IMG/VR virus record: IMGVR_UViG_3300050343_000256
Coordinates: 1-64,000 of that record
Origin: a virus
Length of the DNA stretch: 64,000 bases
Strand: one strand, 5' to 3'
Shown here piece by piece: positions 1 through 6,966 of the stretch. Under the pieces are notes generated by a model, which did no database searches, had not been told where the DNA came from, and worked only from the letters and a program-made list of their open reading frames with translations. Each line of letters begins with the position of its first letter. The stretch's first letter is position 1. The translations under genes and the position numbers were made by a program.

Positions 1-60
1 AACACCCCCTCACAGCTCGAATACCGGTCAAACAAAAAAAGAAGTAGGCACTAACAGCAA

Positions 61-400
61 CCGCAGCCGCGACCGCGTTCTCGCTACGCGAGTGAACGCA
101 GTGTCGCTGTGATGCATGTGATAACCGAGGAGTACACGAGTAAGCGACGCGATGAGCGACGCGGTTACCGCGACTGTGTTCGCGCAATTCGCTGCCGCGA
201 TTCCGCTCTCACTCGTGTCGCTGGTTACCTAAGTAAGCGACGCGATCCGCGCAAGCGACGCGTTCATTCGTACAACGATCAGTATTACTTATGCTTCGGC
301 TGCATCCACGCGCCCTCAACAGACACCCCGCACGCTCGCGAATGCGCGATCCGCGGTCCACCACCCCCGCGATGACGCGATACGCGCCCGCCAAATCTCC
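61..400. repeat. GC-rich iteron-like repeat region, possible origin
   Basis: No credible gene is seen in the first 480 bases. The stretch is GC-rich compared with the neighbouring DNA. AGCGACGCG occurs four times in direct orientation (143-151, 155-163, 236-244, 254-262), and two copies sit inside a longer 15-bp repeat AGTAAGCGACGCGAT (139-153 and 232-246). A hairpin with a CTCGC/GCGAG inner stem, TAC loop and GCGTT/AACGC outer stem lies at 75-99. Repeated short motifs beside a hairpin resemble iterons of a replication origin or a structured RNA. Neither role is proven. Confidence 0.5.
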
Positions 401-485
401 TGTTAGTCACTTGACGTTACTGTTCCGTCACGTATCCGTGCCTACCACACCCACCAAATATCATCGCGATTCACATGATTACGGG

Positions 486-507
486 TGTACACATACAACA
501 GTGCATT
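486..507 (+). promoter_or_regulatory. conserved upstream element, copy 1
   Basis: First copy of the CAAC-N-GTGCATT element, read as CAACAGTGCATT and ending 6 bases before the ATG at 514. Unlike the later copies it is not preceded by a terminator T-tract. Promoter or 5' leader function is inferred. Confidence 0.6.
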
Positions 508-513
508 CAAATC

Positions 514-699
514 ATGGACTCCGCTTTCTGGTTCGAGATCACTTGGTTCCAATCAACACAGCTCGACATTCACGGCGGACAATACGCACTACTGCTCAGC
601 AGGGATGAATGCCGAGTGGACGACTGCAAAGAGGTGCTGTCCGGTCCCGAGACAGCTCCACTCCATTACGTCTACTCCGACGGCGAAATTCCCTTCTAA
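514..699 (+). CDS. hypothetical protein, 61 aa
   Basis: Small acidic protein of unknown function. The ATG at 514 was chosen because it directly follows the conserved CAACAGTGCATT element, the same arrangement as at the next ten or so genes; the in-frame ATG at 475 would place the element inside the gene. The protein has two cysteines and no membrane segment. A terminator follows at 708-734, so it appears to be a single-gene transcription unit. No family was recognised. Confidence 0.6.
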   Translation: MDSAFWFEITWFQSTQLDIHGGQYALLLSRDECRVDDCKEVLSGPETAPLHYVYSDGEIPF

Positions 700-707
700 A
701 TCACACG

Positions 708-734
708 AGCCCTGGCGAAAGCTGGGGCTTTTTT
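708..734 (+). terminator. Rho-independent terminator
   Basis: AGCCC/GGGCT stem followed by TTTTTT. The T-tract runs directly into the next conserved upstream element. Confidence 0.75.
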
Positions 735-735
735 A

Positions 736-758
736 TTGACCACTTACAACAGTGCATT
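736..758 (+). promoter_or_regulatory. conserved upstream element, copy 2
   Basis: TTGACC followed by CAACAGTGCATT, ending 3 bases before the ATG at 762. The very short distance to the start codon means that transcription would be leaderless if the element were wholly upstream of the start site. Confidence 0.7.
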
Positions 759-761
759 CAA

Positions 762-1079
762 ATGTCTACAGAGGTTTACACGCTCTTCAAGTACGACACC
801 TGTTGGGATCCAAACCAGCTCGAGTTGATCCCGGTCGGACCGCCAGGCCCTGCGCAGTCAGTGACTTTCAAAATCCTGACCGGCACAGGCGTCGACTGGA
901 ATGGCAAGTCCTTCCCTAGCTGGGACGATGCCTACATCACCTGGACTGGCGACGGCGGTCTGCCAATAGCCGACTTGGAAGATGCCAATTGCTGCGACGC
1001 AGATCGCGTTTCAGCCCGAGACATCTACCGACAGCTTGAAACTCTTGGCTACCAGCGACATCTCCTTGGATCGCACTAA
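762..1079 (+). CDS. hypothetical protein, 105 aa
   Basis: Unknown protein. The start at 762 is set by the conserved element ending at 758 and the terminator at 708-734; upstream in-frame codons belong to the previous unit. The sequence is acidic and rich in Gly, Trp and Asp, with a central stretch (VDWNGKSFPSWDDAY) that looks like a compact soluble domain. A terminator at 1097-1131 closes the unit. No family recognised. Confidence 0.65.
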   Translation: MSTEVYTLFKYDTCWDPNQLELIPVGPPGPAQSVTFKILTGTGVDWNGKSFPSWDDAYITWTGDGGLPIADLEDANCCDADRVSARDIYRQLETLGYQRHLLGSH

Positions 1080-1096
1080 TGACGTACGCCCGCACA

Positions 1097-1131
1097 TCCC
1101 CTCAGTGACTCCGGTTGCTGGGGGGATTTTT
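1097..1131 (+). terminator. Rho-independent terminator
   Basis: TCCCC/GGGGGA stem with a long loop followed by TTTTT, leading straight into the next element. Confidence 0.6.
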
Positions 1132-1154
1132 AGTGCCCATATTCAACTGTGCAT
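1132..1154 (+). promoter_or_regulatory. conserved upstream element, copy 3
   Basis: AGTGCCC, then TTCAACTGTGCAT, one base before the ATG at 1156. Confidence 0.7.
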
Positions 1155-1155
1155 C

Positions 1156-1383
1156 ATGAATTCATTCACCTTTATCTGCGCAACTGTAGTGGCCTCAGCC
1201 ACAGTCACCTGGGGAATCATCCCCGCTATCAATAACAGGCTTCACGCAGATACTGCCAAACAATGCATCACTCACGCATGGCCTGCTGAAAAGCATGATC
1301 TCCGCGTGGACTTCTGCAGAAGCTACGGCTTCAAGACAGAGCCCAAGCAATACATCACCACCAACGCGATCAAAGCGTTCTGA
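1156..1383 (+). CDS. small secreted or membrane-anchored protein, 75 aa
   Basis: The N-terminus (about residues 3-25) is hydrophobic and looks like a signal peptide or membrane anchor, followed by a short charged domain with paired cysteines (C-x3-HAW ... C-x3-YGF). The next gene (1505-1699) has the same plan: hydrophobic N-terminus, then C-x3-AW and C-x3-GY. The two are probably diverged paralogs. The start was chosen by the adjacent conserved element. Function unknown; a small envelope-directed effector is one guess. Confidence 0.6.
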   Translation: MNSFTFICATVVASATVTWGIIPAINNRLHADTAKQCITHAWPAEKHDLRVDFCRSYGFKTEPKQYITTNAIKAF

Positions 1384-1385
1384 CT

Positions 1386-1478
1386 ACCCACCAAATCCCG
1401 GCGGGGCTTCGCCCCGAACAGCCGGGCTCCGAGACGGCCTGTTTTCTATTAGCCCTGCCAAAAGGTGGGGCTTTTTTA
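1386..1478. repeat. 93-bp direct repeat, copy A
   Basis: Near-identical (two mismatches seen) to 1725-1817. It contains the GCGGGGC-TTC-GCCCCG hairpin and the AGCCCTGCC/GGTGGGGCT terminator that separates one gene from the next. It shows that terminator cassettes have been duplicated or exchanged between genes. Confidence 0.9.
1451..1477 (+). terminator. Rho-independent terminator
   Basis: AGCCCTGCC - AAAA - GGTGGGGCT stem-loop, 9 pairs with two G-U, then TTTTTT. Confidence 0.85.
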
Positions 1479-1501
1479 GTGCCCACATTCAACTGTGCAT
1501 T
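1478..1501 (+). promoter_or_regulatory. conserved upstream element, copy 4
   Basis: AGTGCCCACATTCAACTGTGCATT, ending 3 bases before the ATG at 1505. Confidence 0.75.
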
Positions 1502-1504
1502 CAA

Positions 1505-1699
1505 ATGAAGAATCATTGGCCATCCATCACCTTGCTTGCAATGTTTGCGTTACCGGCTGCGTTGTTTGCTTTCATCCCTCACCAAATAGCTTGGCTCGAA
1601 GAAGCCACAGCTGCCGAGTGTAAAGCCAACGCCTGGACAGAAGCCAAAGCTGCTGCCACAAAGGCGTGGTGTATTCATAACGGTTACTCCGTTGAGTGA
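1505..1699 (+). CDS. small secreted or membrane-anchored protein, 64 aa
   Basis: Hydrophobic residues 7-28 form a signal peptide or single membrane segment. The remaining Ala-rich segment carries two cysteines in the pattern C-x3-AW ... WC-x3-GY, shared with the 75-aa product of 1156-1383. Lying in neighbouring cassettes, the two genes are probably paralogs that arose by cassette duplication, although the 93-bp repeat itself lies downstream of each. Function unknown. Confidence 0.6.
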   Translation: MKNHWPSITLLAMFALPAALFAFIPHQIAWLEEATAAECKANAWTEAKAAATKAWCIHNGYSVE

Positions 1700-1724
1700 T
1701 CAACCCACCCAACATTCTCTATCA

Positions 1725-1817
1725 ACCCACCAAATCCCGGCGGGGCTTCGCCCCGAACAGCCGGGCTCCGAGACGGCCTGTTTTCTATTAGCCCTGCCGC
1801 AAGGTGGGGCTTTTTTA
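1725..1817. repeat. 93-bp direct repeat, copy B
   Basis: Second copy of the repeat at 1386-1478, offset by 339 bp. It carries the intergenic GC hairpin and terminator upstream of the gene at 1842. Confidence 0.9.
1790..1816 (+). terminator. Rho-independent terminator
   Basis: AGCCCTGCC - GCAA - GGTGGGGCT stem-loop followed by TTTTTT; same stem as the terminator at 1451-1477. Confidence 0.85.
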
Positions 1818-1840
1818 TTGACCATTTACAACGGTACATT
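1817..1840 (+). promoter_or_regulatory. conserved upstream element, copy 5
   Basis: ATTGACCATTTACAACGGTACATT, one base before the ATG at 1842. Confidence 0.7.
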
Positions 1841-1841
1841 C

Positions 1842-2273
1842 ATGGGAACTCGTCTCTATCCCAAGACCACTGACCCGAGCAAGCTCGAAAGATTGGCTTG
1901 CGTCTCATCTGGGACCGCCAAGCTAGTTCCTTTTAAAGAGGAGTTGGAAAAGTACTTCTTGAAGATGCGCGAAGGCGCCACCTCTACCGATGAAGACGGT
2001 ATTGAATGGCCGGTCGACACTGAATACGAGTTTTTCAAGCTGTTCTCCGGCTCCAATGTTGATACCTACGAAGGCTTCAAACTTTTTGGCTGGGGCAAGT
2101 TCGACCTCGACCTTGTTCCAAACGACCAGGACCGATACGGCGGTGAGACCACGGACACAGATCTCATGCTCGACATGCTGCTCTCTTCCGGCTGGGATTC
2201 AATGCCTTGGAAGCCAGGGAACCCTGACGTCACCCAGGTGATCCAGCTCTCTGAAGGCTTTTACTGGGTCTAA
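1842..2273 (+). CDS. hypothetical protein, 143 aa
   Basis: Acidic soluble protein of unknown function. The start at 1842 directly follows the conserved element. The C-terminal half is rich in Trp and Asp. There is no signal peptide, membrane segment or recognised motif. It forms a single-gene unit closed by the terminator at 2282-2316. Confidence 0.65.
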   Translation: MGTRLYPKTTDPSKLERLACVSSGTAKLVPFKEELEKYFLKMREGATSTDEDGIEWPVDTEYEFFKLFSGSNVDTYEGFKLFGWGKFDLDLVPNDQDRYGGETTDTDLMLDMLLSSGWDSMPWKPGNPDVTQVIQLSEGFYWV

Positions 2274-2281
2274 CCCACCTA

Positions 2282-2316
2282 TCCCCTCATTAGCTCCGGC
2301 TGGTGGGGGGATTTTT
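2282..2316 (+). terminator. Rho-independent terminator
   Basis: TCCCC/GGGGGA stem with loop, then TTTTT; same architecture as 1097-1131. Confidence 0.6.
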
Positions 2317-2340
2317 AATGCACCACTACAACGGTGCGTT
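2317..2340 (+). promoter_or_regulatory. conserved upstream element, copy 6
   Basis: AATGCACCACTACAACGGTG core. Here GCACC and GGTGC are self-complementary. It is followed by a second conserved leader, ACTTCGCTTGATTACTCATG, which recurs with variation at 3317, 5342 and about 11563. Confidence 0.75.
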
Positions 2341-2367
2341 TCAGTTCATTACTTCGCTTGATTACTC

Positions 2368-2859
2368 ATGACCACCAAAACTGACCTCGAAGCACAAGTC
2401 GCTCAACTTCAGGAACAACTGGCTGCTGCCCAGGCTGCAACGCCAGACTCTGCTCCTCGCCTGCCCGGTTTCGCCGGTCGTGTCTGGCTTCCTGAAAATA
2501 TTGACGAGGTTGTAACCAACCAAGATGGAACCACCTGGCAACCCGTCAAATACGGTACAACCAGGAACGGCTCCCGCTATTTCGAATGGAAGGCTCAAGT
2601 CTCTCATTTTGATAAGGAGACCAACAAGCGGATCTACTCCAAGACCCGAATTCCTTTCAAAGCCTGGAACGAACAAGCTAATCAGATCATGAACATGATC
2701 AAAGATGGCACCCGCCTTGTCGACATTACTGCCAACTACCTTCCAGAAGCTTGGTCTTACGAGGGCAAGGTTTACAGCAGGGATTTTTGGCACGTCGTCT
2801 CGGTCGATCCTTTCGTCCGTGATGAAGTAACCGAAGTCCAAGGCGAACTCAACGCTTGA
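2368..2859 (+). CDS. OB-fold, possible ssDNA-binding protein, 163 aa
   Basis: Residues 5-25 form a short Gln/Ala-rich coiled coil. The C-terminal two thirds has an order of features like an SSB OB fold: strand with KAQVSH, then IPFKAWNEQAN, then a GTRL turn and SYEGKVYSRDFWHV. The IPFKAWNEQAN to GTRL segment parallels the V-W-G-K-Q-A to K-G-S-V region of SSB. It is expressed from its own element and closed by the terminator at 2866-2896. The family call is tentative. Confidence 0.45.
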   Translation: MTTKTDLEAQVAQLQEQLAAAQAATPDSAPRLPGFAGRVWLPENIDEVVTNQDGTTWQPVKYGTTRNGSRYFEWKAQVSHFDKETNKRIYSKTRIPFKAWNEQANQIMNMIKDGTRLVDITANYLPEAWSYEGKVYSRDFWHVVSVDPFVRDEVTEVQGELNA

Positions 2860-2865
2860 CACATC

Positions 2866-2896
2866 AGCCCTGCCCTTCACCGGGTGGGGCTTTTTT
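2866..2896 (+). terminator. Rho-independent terminator
   Basis: AGCCCTGCCC - TTCAC - CGGGTGGGGCT stem-loop then TTTTTT. Confidence 0.85.
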
Positions 2897-2917
2897 AGTG
2901 CACCAACACAACGGTGC
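2897..2917 (+). promoter_or_regulatory. conserved upstream element, copy 7
   Basis: AGTGCACCAACACAACGGTG: the core is kept but the GTGCATT end has drifted to GTGCCAC. The gene start is about 45 bases downstream. Confidence 0.65.
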
Positions 2918-2961
2918 CACAAACTATTTATCAACCTGTTCACCTTATTAACGTAAATCAA

Positions 2962-3246
2962 ATGACTATTGCCATCCCACAATTGAACATCCAAGACCAG
3001 GCTTACTCTCTCATCGACACACTCAAAGAGATCAACTATCGCAAGCACTATGAGCAAACAATTTCTACCATCTTGCTCATCGCTGCCTGGATAGTTGTCA
3101 TCGCCCAAACCATCTACAAAGGCTGGCAATTCGCCGCCCCTCACATCATCAATGGCGCTCGCCAACTAGCCAACTTCATCGAATCACTTGACGACTCGCC
3201 GCCGCCCATACCACTGATACCGGAGACAGACAAAATCCCCTTTTAG
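2962..3246 (+). CDS. small membrane protein, 94 aa
   Basis: One clear membrane segment (about residues 35-58, ISTILLIAAWIVVIAQTIY) between polar ends, and a Pro-rich C-terminus. The ATG at 2962 was preferred to an in-frame GTG at 2914 that lies inside the conserved element; other genes in this array also have leaders of 20-50 bases. Function unknown. It forms a single-gene unit with the terminator at 3264-3292. Confidence 0.6.
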   Translation: MTIAIPQLNIQDQAYSLIDTLKEINYRKHYEQTISTILLIAAWIVVIAQTIYKGWQFAAPHIINGARQLANFIESLDDSPPPIPLIPETDKIPF

Positions 3247-3263
3247 ATCCCAACACTCCCTCT

Positions 3264-3292
3264 ACCCCTGCCCTACCGGGTGGGGGTTTTTT
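3264..3292 (+). terminator. Rho-independent terminator
   Basis: ACCCCTGCCC/GGGTGGGGGT stem followed by TTTTTT. Confidence 0.85.
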
Positions 3293-3316
3293 ATTGCACC
3301 ACTTCAACGGTGCATT
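3293..3316 (+). promoter_or_regulatory. conserved upstream element, copy 8
   Basis: ATTGCACCACTTCAACGGTG then CATT. TGCACC/GGTGCA forms a perfect 6-bp inverted repeat. It is followed by the ACTTCGCT leader motif before the ATG at 3335. Confidence 0.75.
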
Positions 3317-3334
3317 TACTTCGCTAGTTCCTTC

Positions 3335-3523
3335 ATGGCTCTTACACACATCAGTATTCCTCTGTTCGACGCCGCAGTCCAACTCGAGGAGGTCTATACC
3401 GATCACAAGGCTCAAACCTTGACCATCGAGCAAGAAGAGATCCTTGCAGAAGATGCATATCACAAGAGGACAAGCCATGAAAGAAGCTGTGCCCACCTCA
3501 TGGGCAATCAATCAAGCTTCTGA
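3335..3523 (+). CDS. hypothetical protein, 62 aa
   Basis: Small, mostly helical, acidic protein with no recognised motif. The start is fixed by the upstream element plus the ACTTCGCT leader. A terminator follows at 3560-3592. Function unknown. Confidence 0.55.
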   Translation: MALTHISIPLFDAAVQLEEVYTDHKAQTLTIEQEEILAEDAYHKRTSHERSCAHLMGNQSSF

Positions 3524-3559
3524 ATCACGCTCTCCTTACAACGTCGTCTTCTGACGCTT

Positions 3560-3592
3560 ACCCCTGCCGGTACTGCCGGTGGGGGTTTTTTT
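3560..3592 (+). terminator. Rho-independent terminator
   Basis: ACCCCTGCCGG - TAC - TGCCGGTGGGGGT stem followed by TTTTTTT. Confidence 0.85.
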
Positions 3593-3611
3593 CGTACAAC
3601 AACTATGCATT
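3593..3611 (+). promoter_or_regulatory. degenerate upstream element, copy 9
   Basis: CGTACAACAACTATGCATT: shorter and diverged, but in the same place between the T-tract and the start codon. Confidence 0.5.
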
Positions 3612-3618
3612 ACTAACC

Positions 3619-4140
3619 ATGGGAACACGTTCAGCTATCGGCCACGAATTACCGTCCGGCAAGATCAAAGCCGTCTACTGCCACTGGGATGGCTATCCCA
3701 AGCACCATCTGCCAATTCTGATCAAGCACTACAACACGCTCGAGAAAGCAAAGGCACTTATCAAGCCAGGCTCCATGTCCACACTTAGGACCAGAGAAAC
3801 CTGGAACTGCGGCCCTCGACTCAAATACAACGAGACCTATCTCCAGGACCCTGAAGGACTACAGATGTTTCAAGGCGACAGGGAGCCGCAACCCCTGTAC
3901 CACCACGAACGTGGAGATGGTCCCTGGAATGCAACCGACTCCGACTACGCAGATCCACCACATGTGAACGCATCACTCAAGGCTGCCCGTAAATGGTGGG
4001 CTGACTCTTGCTGCGAGCACATGTACATCTTCGAGATCAACGTCGGCTGGATTCACTACGACCTGAACGAACCTGAGCCCAAGCACAAGTTCACCAAGGT
4101 CAGTCAACTTCTATGTAACCAAATAGATCAAAGCCCATAG
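3619..4140 (+). CDS. conserved phage protein, MGTRS-type, 173 aa
   Basis: The N-terminus (MGTRSAIGHE ... VYCHWDGYP ... HYNTLEKAKALI) matches a family of uncharacterised phage proteins that typically begin MGTRS-x-IG and contain a YCHWDGYP box; I know no established function for it. The protein is complete and soluble. It is the last plus-strand gene before the minus block at 4148-5261 and has no terminator directly behind it. Confidence 0.8.
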   Translation: MGTRSAIGHELPSGKIKAVYCHWDGYPKHHLPILIKHYNTLEKAKALIKPGSMSTLRTRETWNCGPRLKYNETYLQDPEGLQMFQGDREPQPLYHHERGDGPWNATDSDYADPPHVNASLKAARKWWADSCCEHMYIFEINVGWIHYDLNEPEPKHKFTKVSQLLCNQIDQSP

Positions 4141-4147
4141 ACTCACC

Positions 4148-4354
4148 TCAGGTTGGTAAGTCCAGGCAATAACCAGACATCCCGTACTCAGGCTCACTGT
4201 TCTCTGGCGCCATCTCATTAAAGTCAGAAACGAGTGACCTGGGTATCAACTTATCCCTACGGAATGCCCTACGCATTTCGTTCAAGTTGAAAGGCGACAG
4301 CCCATCACGGATATCTAATTCCAACTCCGTCCCGGCCAGTCTGAAATCATCCAT
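4148..4354 (-). CDS. hypothetical protein, 68 aa
   Basis: Small soluble protein, last gene of a four-gene minus-strand block. It overlaps the gene upstream (4347-4550) by 8 bases, which indicates translational coupling. No motif recognised. Confidence 0.5.
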   Translation of the reverse strand: MDDFRLAGTELELDIRDGLSPFNLNEMRRAFRRDKLIPRSLVSDFNEMAPENSEPEYGMSGYCLDLPT

Positions 4355-4550
4355 CGATCAATTTCTCAAGCTTGGCCTTGCCAACAATTGTCTCTCCCTG
4401 CTGGTAGTAAAAGCTGTCGGTCTTCCCGGCAGCCTTTAATGCCTTGCAAATGCTTACCCATTTATCAGCTTCCGTATCAACCCAAAGACCCTTATGTAAT
4501 TCATCAGGACTACTCAAGAAATCATCAGTCATCAGGCTGAACAATCTCAT
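4347..4550 (-). CDS. hypothetical protein, 67 aa
   Basis: Small soluble protein in the minus block. The ATG at 4550 has a weak GAAG ribosome site; an in-frame ATG at 4532, overlapping the end of the 50-aa gene upstream, is the alternative start. Function unknown. Confidence 0.5.
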   Translation of the reverse strand: MRLFSLMTDDFLSSPDELHKGLWVDTEADKWVSICKALKAAGKTDSFYYQQGETIVGKAKLEKLIDG

Positions 4551-4677
4551 GTTCTTCGCACAATCTAATGCACTCCTTCACAAGCGCATAGTACGAACTA
4601 TCAGTTTTATGACCTTCTTCCAGAGTCAATACAACCCTGGAATACAAGTCACATTCCCACTGCTGGGGAGTAGTCAT
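4525..4677 (-). CDS. hypothetical protein, 50 aa
   Basis: Short gene that fills the gap between 4674 and 4550 on the minus strand. Its ATG overlaps the stop of the 195-aa gene as ATGA, and its stop overlaps the start of the next gene. The protein begins MTTPQQWECD and has four cysteines. The tight overlaps at both ends support its reality. Function unknown. Confidence 0.55.
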   Translation of the reverse strand: MTTPQQWECDLYSRVVLTLEEGHKTDSSYYALVKECIRLCEEHEIVQPDD

Positions 4678-5261
4678 GAAGGCAATACTTGGTCGCGCTC
4701 CTGGTCAACTGCCTGGCCCTGGCTCAGGAAATTCATCAGGTCAATCAAGCCTGCTCCACTTGCAGTTACGCCTAACGAGACACCACTAACAGCGCCAACC
4801 CTGGCGATGTCTCCTTTTGTGCCTGGATCAGCAAGAGCTCCTGCTATTTGCGCTTTTGCCTGAGAAATACCTTCCCTAGTCATAATGCCTGGGCCCTCAG
4901 CACGAGCAATGGTTTCACCCATTTGCTGAAGCTGCCCACTATTCATTTGACCCATGCGCCCTAGCAAGTCCTTGGCTGCGACTTTGGACAAGCTTTCTTG
5001 ATTCAAAGGAGGCCGACCACTGGGGATGCCCATTGACTGAAAAAGGTCACGAGTGTTGTTCGCACTATCACCTCTCCTAAATGACTCTCTACGAATAATA
5101 TCTGCAGCTGCTAAAGCGCGATCGTTCTGACTACGACCCATCGTTGCTTTAAGCCGCCCTGCTTTTTCTTTGTCAGCAACCCCACCGTGCTTTGCGGCCT
5201 CATCCGCAAAATAGTTAATCATTCTCCCTCTATTGCTAGGGATTAAATCTTGTGGTCGCAC
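4674..5261 (-). CDS. hypothetical protein, possible virion protein, 195 aa
   Basis: First gene of the minus block. Basic and Gln/Gly/Ala-rich N-terminal two thirds, then a hydrophobic Gly/Ala stretch (about residues 155-180) that could be a membrane-interacting helix. The composition resembles the small virion-associated proteins of the 40-44 kb region rather than the small plus-strand genes, hinting that the block was moved here. Function unknown. Confidence 0.5.
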   Translation of the reverse strand: MRPQDLIPSNRGRMINYFADEAAKHGGVADKEKAGRLKATMGRSQNDRALAAADIIRRESFRRGDSANNTRDLFQSMGIPSGRPPLNQESLSKVAAKDLLGRMGQMNSGQLQQMGETIARAEGPGIMTREGISQAKAQIAGALADPGTKGDIARVGAVSGVSLGVTASGAGLIDLMNFLSQGQAVDQERDQVLPS

Positions 5262-5307
5262 GACTTAAATGAGCATTTTCTGTGTTCATTCTAGGTCGTG
5301 TTTTTTT
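5258..5307 (+). terminator. Rho-independent terminator
   Basis: CACGAC/GTCGTG outer stem with an A/T-rich inner stem, followed by TTTTTTT on the plus strand. It lies next to the start of a minus-strand gene, so it looks like a terminator stranded when the minus block was inserted. Confidence 0.7.
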
Positions 5308-5331
5308 ATGCCCCTCTTCAACAGTGCGTTT
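5308..5331 (+). promoter_or_regulatory. conserved upstream element, copy 10
   Basis: ATGCCCCTCTTCAACAGTGC then GTTT, followed by the ACTTCGCTTAATGATCCATG leader that ends in the start codon at 5360. Confidence 0.75.
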
Positions 5332-5359
5332 TAGAGGGTTTCACTTCGCTTAATGATCC

Positions 5360-5698
5360 ATGAGCTTTAAATTGCCACGTATTTGGCGCTTTCAATGCAG
5401 GTACTACAACGATCCATCTGATTTCAACAACGTCACGTTCGCTTACGTCGACGAAGACCATCTTGAAAGCGCAATTCAAGTTGGCGTTAAATCAGATCAC
5501 ATTGTCCACCAATTCGGAGAAGACAACAAAGACGACTCGTTCATCGACGAGAAAACGGGTACTACCCACTACGGCAAGTCCCACCCACTAGGCACAGTCA
5601 GCCCTCAAAGGGTGTTTGCAATCAAGAAACGCAAAGAGCGTCAAGAAGCTGAAAAGCTTGCGCATAACGCCGACATTGCTCGGCTGACCAGCACCTAA
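5360..5698 (+). CDS. hypothetical protein, 112 aa
   Basis: Soluble protein with an N-terminal beta-rich part (IWRFQCRYY ... VTFAYVDED) and a charged helical C-terminus (KKRKERQEAEKL). The start follows the conserved element and leader. No family recognised. Confidence 0.6.
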   Translation: MSFKLPRIWRFQCRYYNDPSDFNNVTFAYVDEDHLESAIQVGVKSDHIVHQFGEDNKDDSFIDEKTGTTHYGKSHPLGTVSPQRVFAIKKRKERQEAEKLAHNADIARLTST

Positions 5699-5784
5699 CC
5701 CTCTCGGCCCCGGCAGGCGTCATGCTTGCTGGGGCTTGCGCGTCTCCTATTTTCGTGCATCATATGCATGACTGGTCACACGAC

Positions 5785-5958
5785 ATGAATGCTAATCCTG
5801 AGATTTACTGCCTTCGCTCTCTCCGCCATGCAGCGGCTGAGCTCCTGGCGCTCATCGAGGCAGAAGACCCCAGCCAAGCATCCACTGGAGACAGCGAAAA
5901 AGCACGACTCATCAGTCAATTCATCCATGACGCAGACGAACGGCTTCAACTCAAGTAA
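5785..5958 (+). CDS. hypothetical helical protein, 57 aa
   Basis: Small acidic all-helical protein. In-frame ATGs at 5764 and 5785 are both possible; 5785 was taken as the simplest. It overlaps the next gene by 29 bases. Function unknown. Confidence 0.45.
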   Translation: MNANPEIYCLRSLRHAAAELLALIEAEDPSQASTGDSEKARLISQFIHDADERLQLK

Positions 5959-6175
5959 CCGCTACCTTCCTCAACTCTATGGCACTGACACCACTCGACT
6001 CCAGGTCACAGACAGAAAGACTGGACTTATCTGTTTGTATAAAACCAAGGATGTCTATCAACAAATTGAGATTATCAAGCATCTCAGGGATCAAAAGCCT
6101 CTGGACTTGGTCCCGTACTGCCTTATCAATCCGCAAGGCACCATCCAATCAACGCCTCGTCGACGAGCTGATTAA
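5930..6175 (+). CDS. hypothetical protein, 81 aa
   Basis: Starts inside the end of the previous gene. The sequence TRLQVTDRKTGLICLYKT ... YQQIEIIKHLRDQ looks like a genuine soluble domain. The C-terminus loses protein character just where the overlapping frame (6051-6443) gains it, so the two may be one gene with a +1 frameshift near 6130-6150. Function unknown. Confidence 0.45.
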   Translation, partial: TQTNGFNSSNRYLPQLYGTDTTRLQVTDRKTGLICLYKTKDVYQQIEIIKHLRDQKPLDLVPYCLINPQGTIQSTPRRRAD

Positions 6176-6443
6176 CCACGTAAAAGTCAGACAACCGCTG
6201 CAAATTCGGTTGCATGCTCATGACGACTACCCGCAAAGAATATCTTTTGACTGCTTCGTCGATCAAAAGATTCGGGTCGTTGAACGCATGCACAAGTTTG
6301 GTGGCAATGCTTGTAAAAAGCTTGCCGCTTTCATGTTGGCTGCCGATGACACAAACCTTGAGGCCCTTATCGACTCCAAAGTTATCTTCGAGAATCTTGT
6401 CTCTAAGTACCTAGACGGTGGGATCTTCGATCGTGGAACCTGA
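6051..6443 (+). CDS. hypothetical protein, 130 aa, start uncertain
   Basis: The convincing part starts around 6145 (RLVDELINHVKVRQPLQI ... FVDQKIRVVERMHKFGG ... KKLAAFMLAADD). The region between the ATG at 6051 and 6145 overlaps the previous gene in another frame and looks non-coding, and no start codon exists nearer. Either the gene uses 6051 or it is the C-terminal part of the preceding gene after a frameshift. Function unknown. Confidence 0.4.
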   Translation: MSINKLRLSSISGIKSLWTWSRTALSIRKAPSNQRLVDELINHVKVRQPLQIRLHAHDDYPQRISFDCFVDQKIRVVERMHKFGGNACKKLAAFMLAADDTNLEALIDSKVIFENLVSKYLDGGIFDRGT

Positions 6444-6966
6444 CTTCATACTCTGCGAAACGCCTAACAAATACTATTGCTTAACTCCCTTGTCGAACTT
6501 CGGCAAGGAATTAATCAAGCAATTTGAAGGCTATCCAACCCTAGGCTCCGCTCTGCTTCTCAACCAGGAGCAGAGCTTTTTAGTCAATGGACTAATTAAA
6601 CAGCTAGGGCACTCAGTCGCACAAAGAAGTTATCACCATCAGCCGATCTCAACTGACATGCCTGCTGTCAAACCTTCAGCTGCACCAACAGTTGTAAAAG
6701 ACACGCGGTACAAGTCAAGAACGCGCCACTTCACAAGCTACAGCGACAACTTCTTCCCAAACCAAAACGGATCAACAAAATGTTTATCAGACAAAGAATT
6801 ATGTGTAATCCAATCGCTTGAAAACTACCAAGTCGCTAACCCAAGGCTGATTACAGCCTCCCTTGACTCCTTTCAACTGACACCTACGAATGATTATCCC
6901 ATCAACTGCTCACACAACACAGGCTCGCCGCACACCACCAAGATCACAAGAGAAAAGATCAACTAA
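6418..6966 (+). CDS. hypothetical protein, 182 aa
   Basis: Begins with GTG at 6418 or 6433, overlapping the stop of the previous gene. The first 80 residues (CETPNKYYCLTPLSNFGKEL ... GSALLLNQEQ) look structured; the C-terminal half is Ser/Thr/Asn-rich and may be disordered. Function unknown. Confidence 0.5.
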   Translation: MGSSIVEPDFILCETPNKYYCLTPLSNFGKELIKQFEGYPTLGSALLLNQEQSFLVNGLIKQLGHSVAQRSYHHQPISTDMPAVKPSAAPTVVKDTRYKSRTRHFTSYSDNFFPNQNGSTKCLSDKELCVIQSLENYQVANPRLITASLDSFQLTPTNDYPINCSHNTGSPHTTKITREKIN

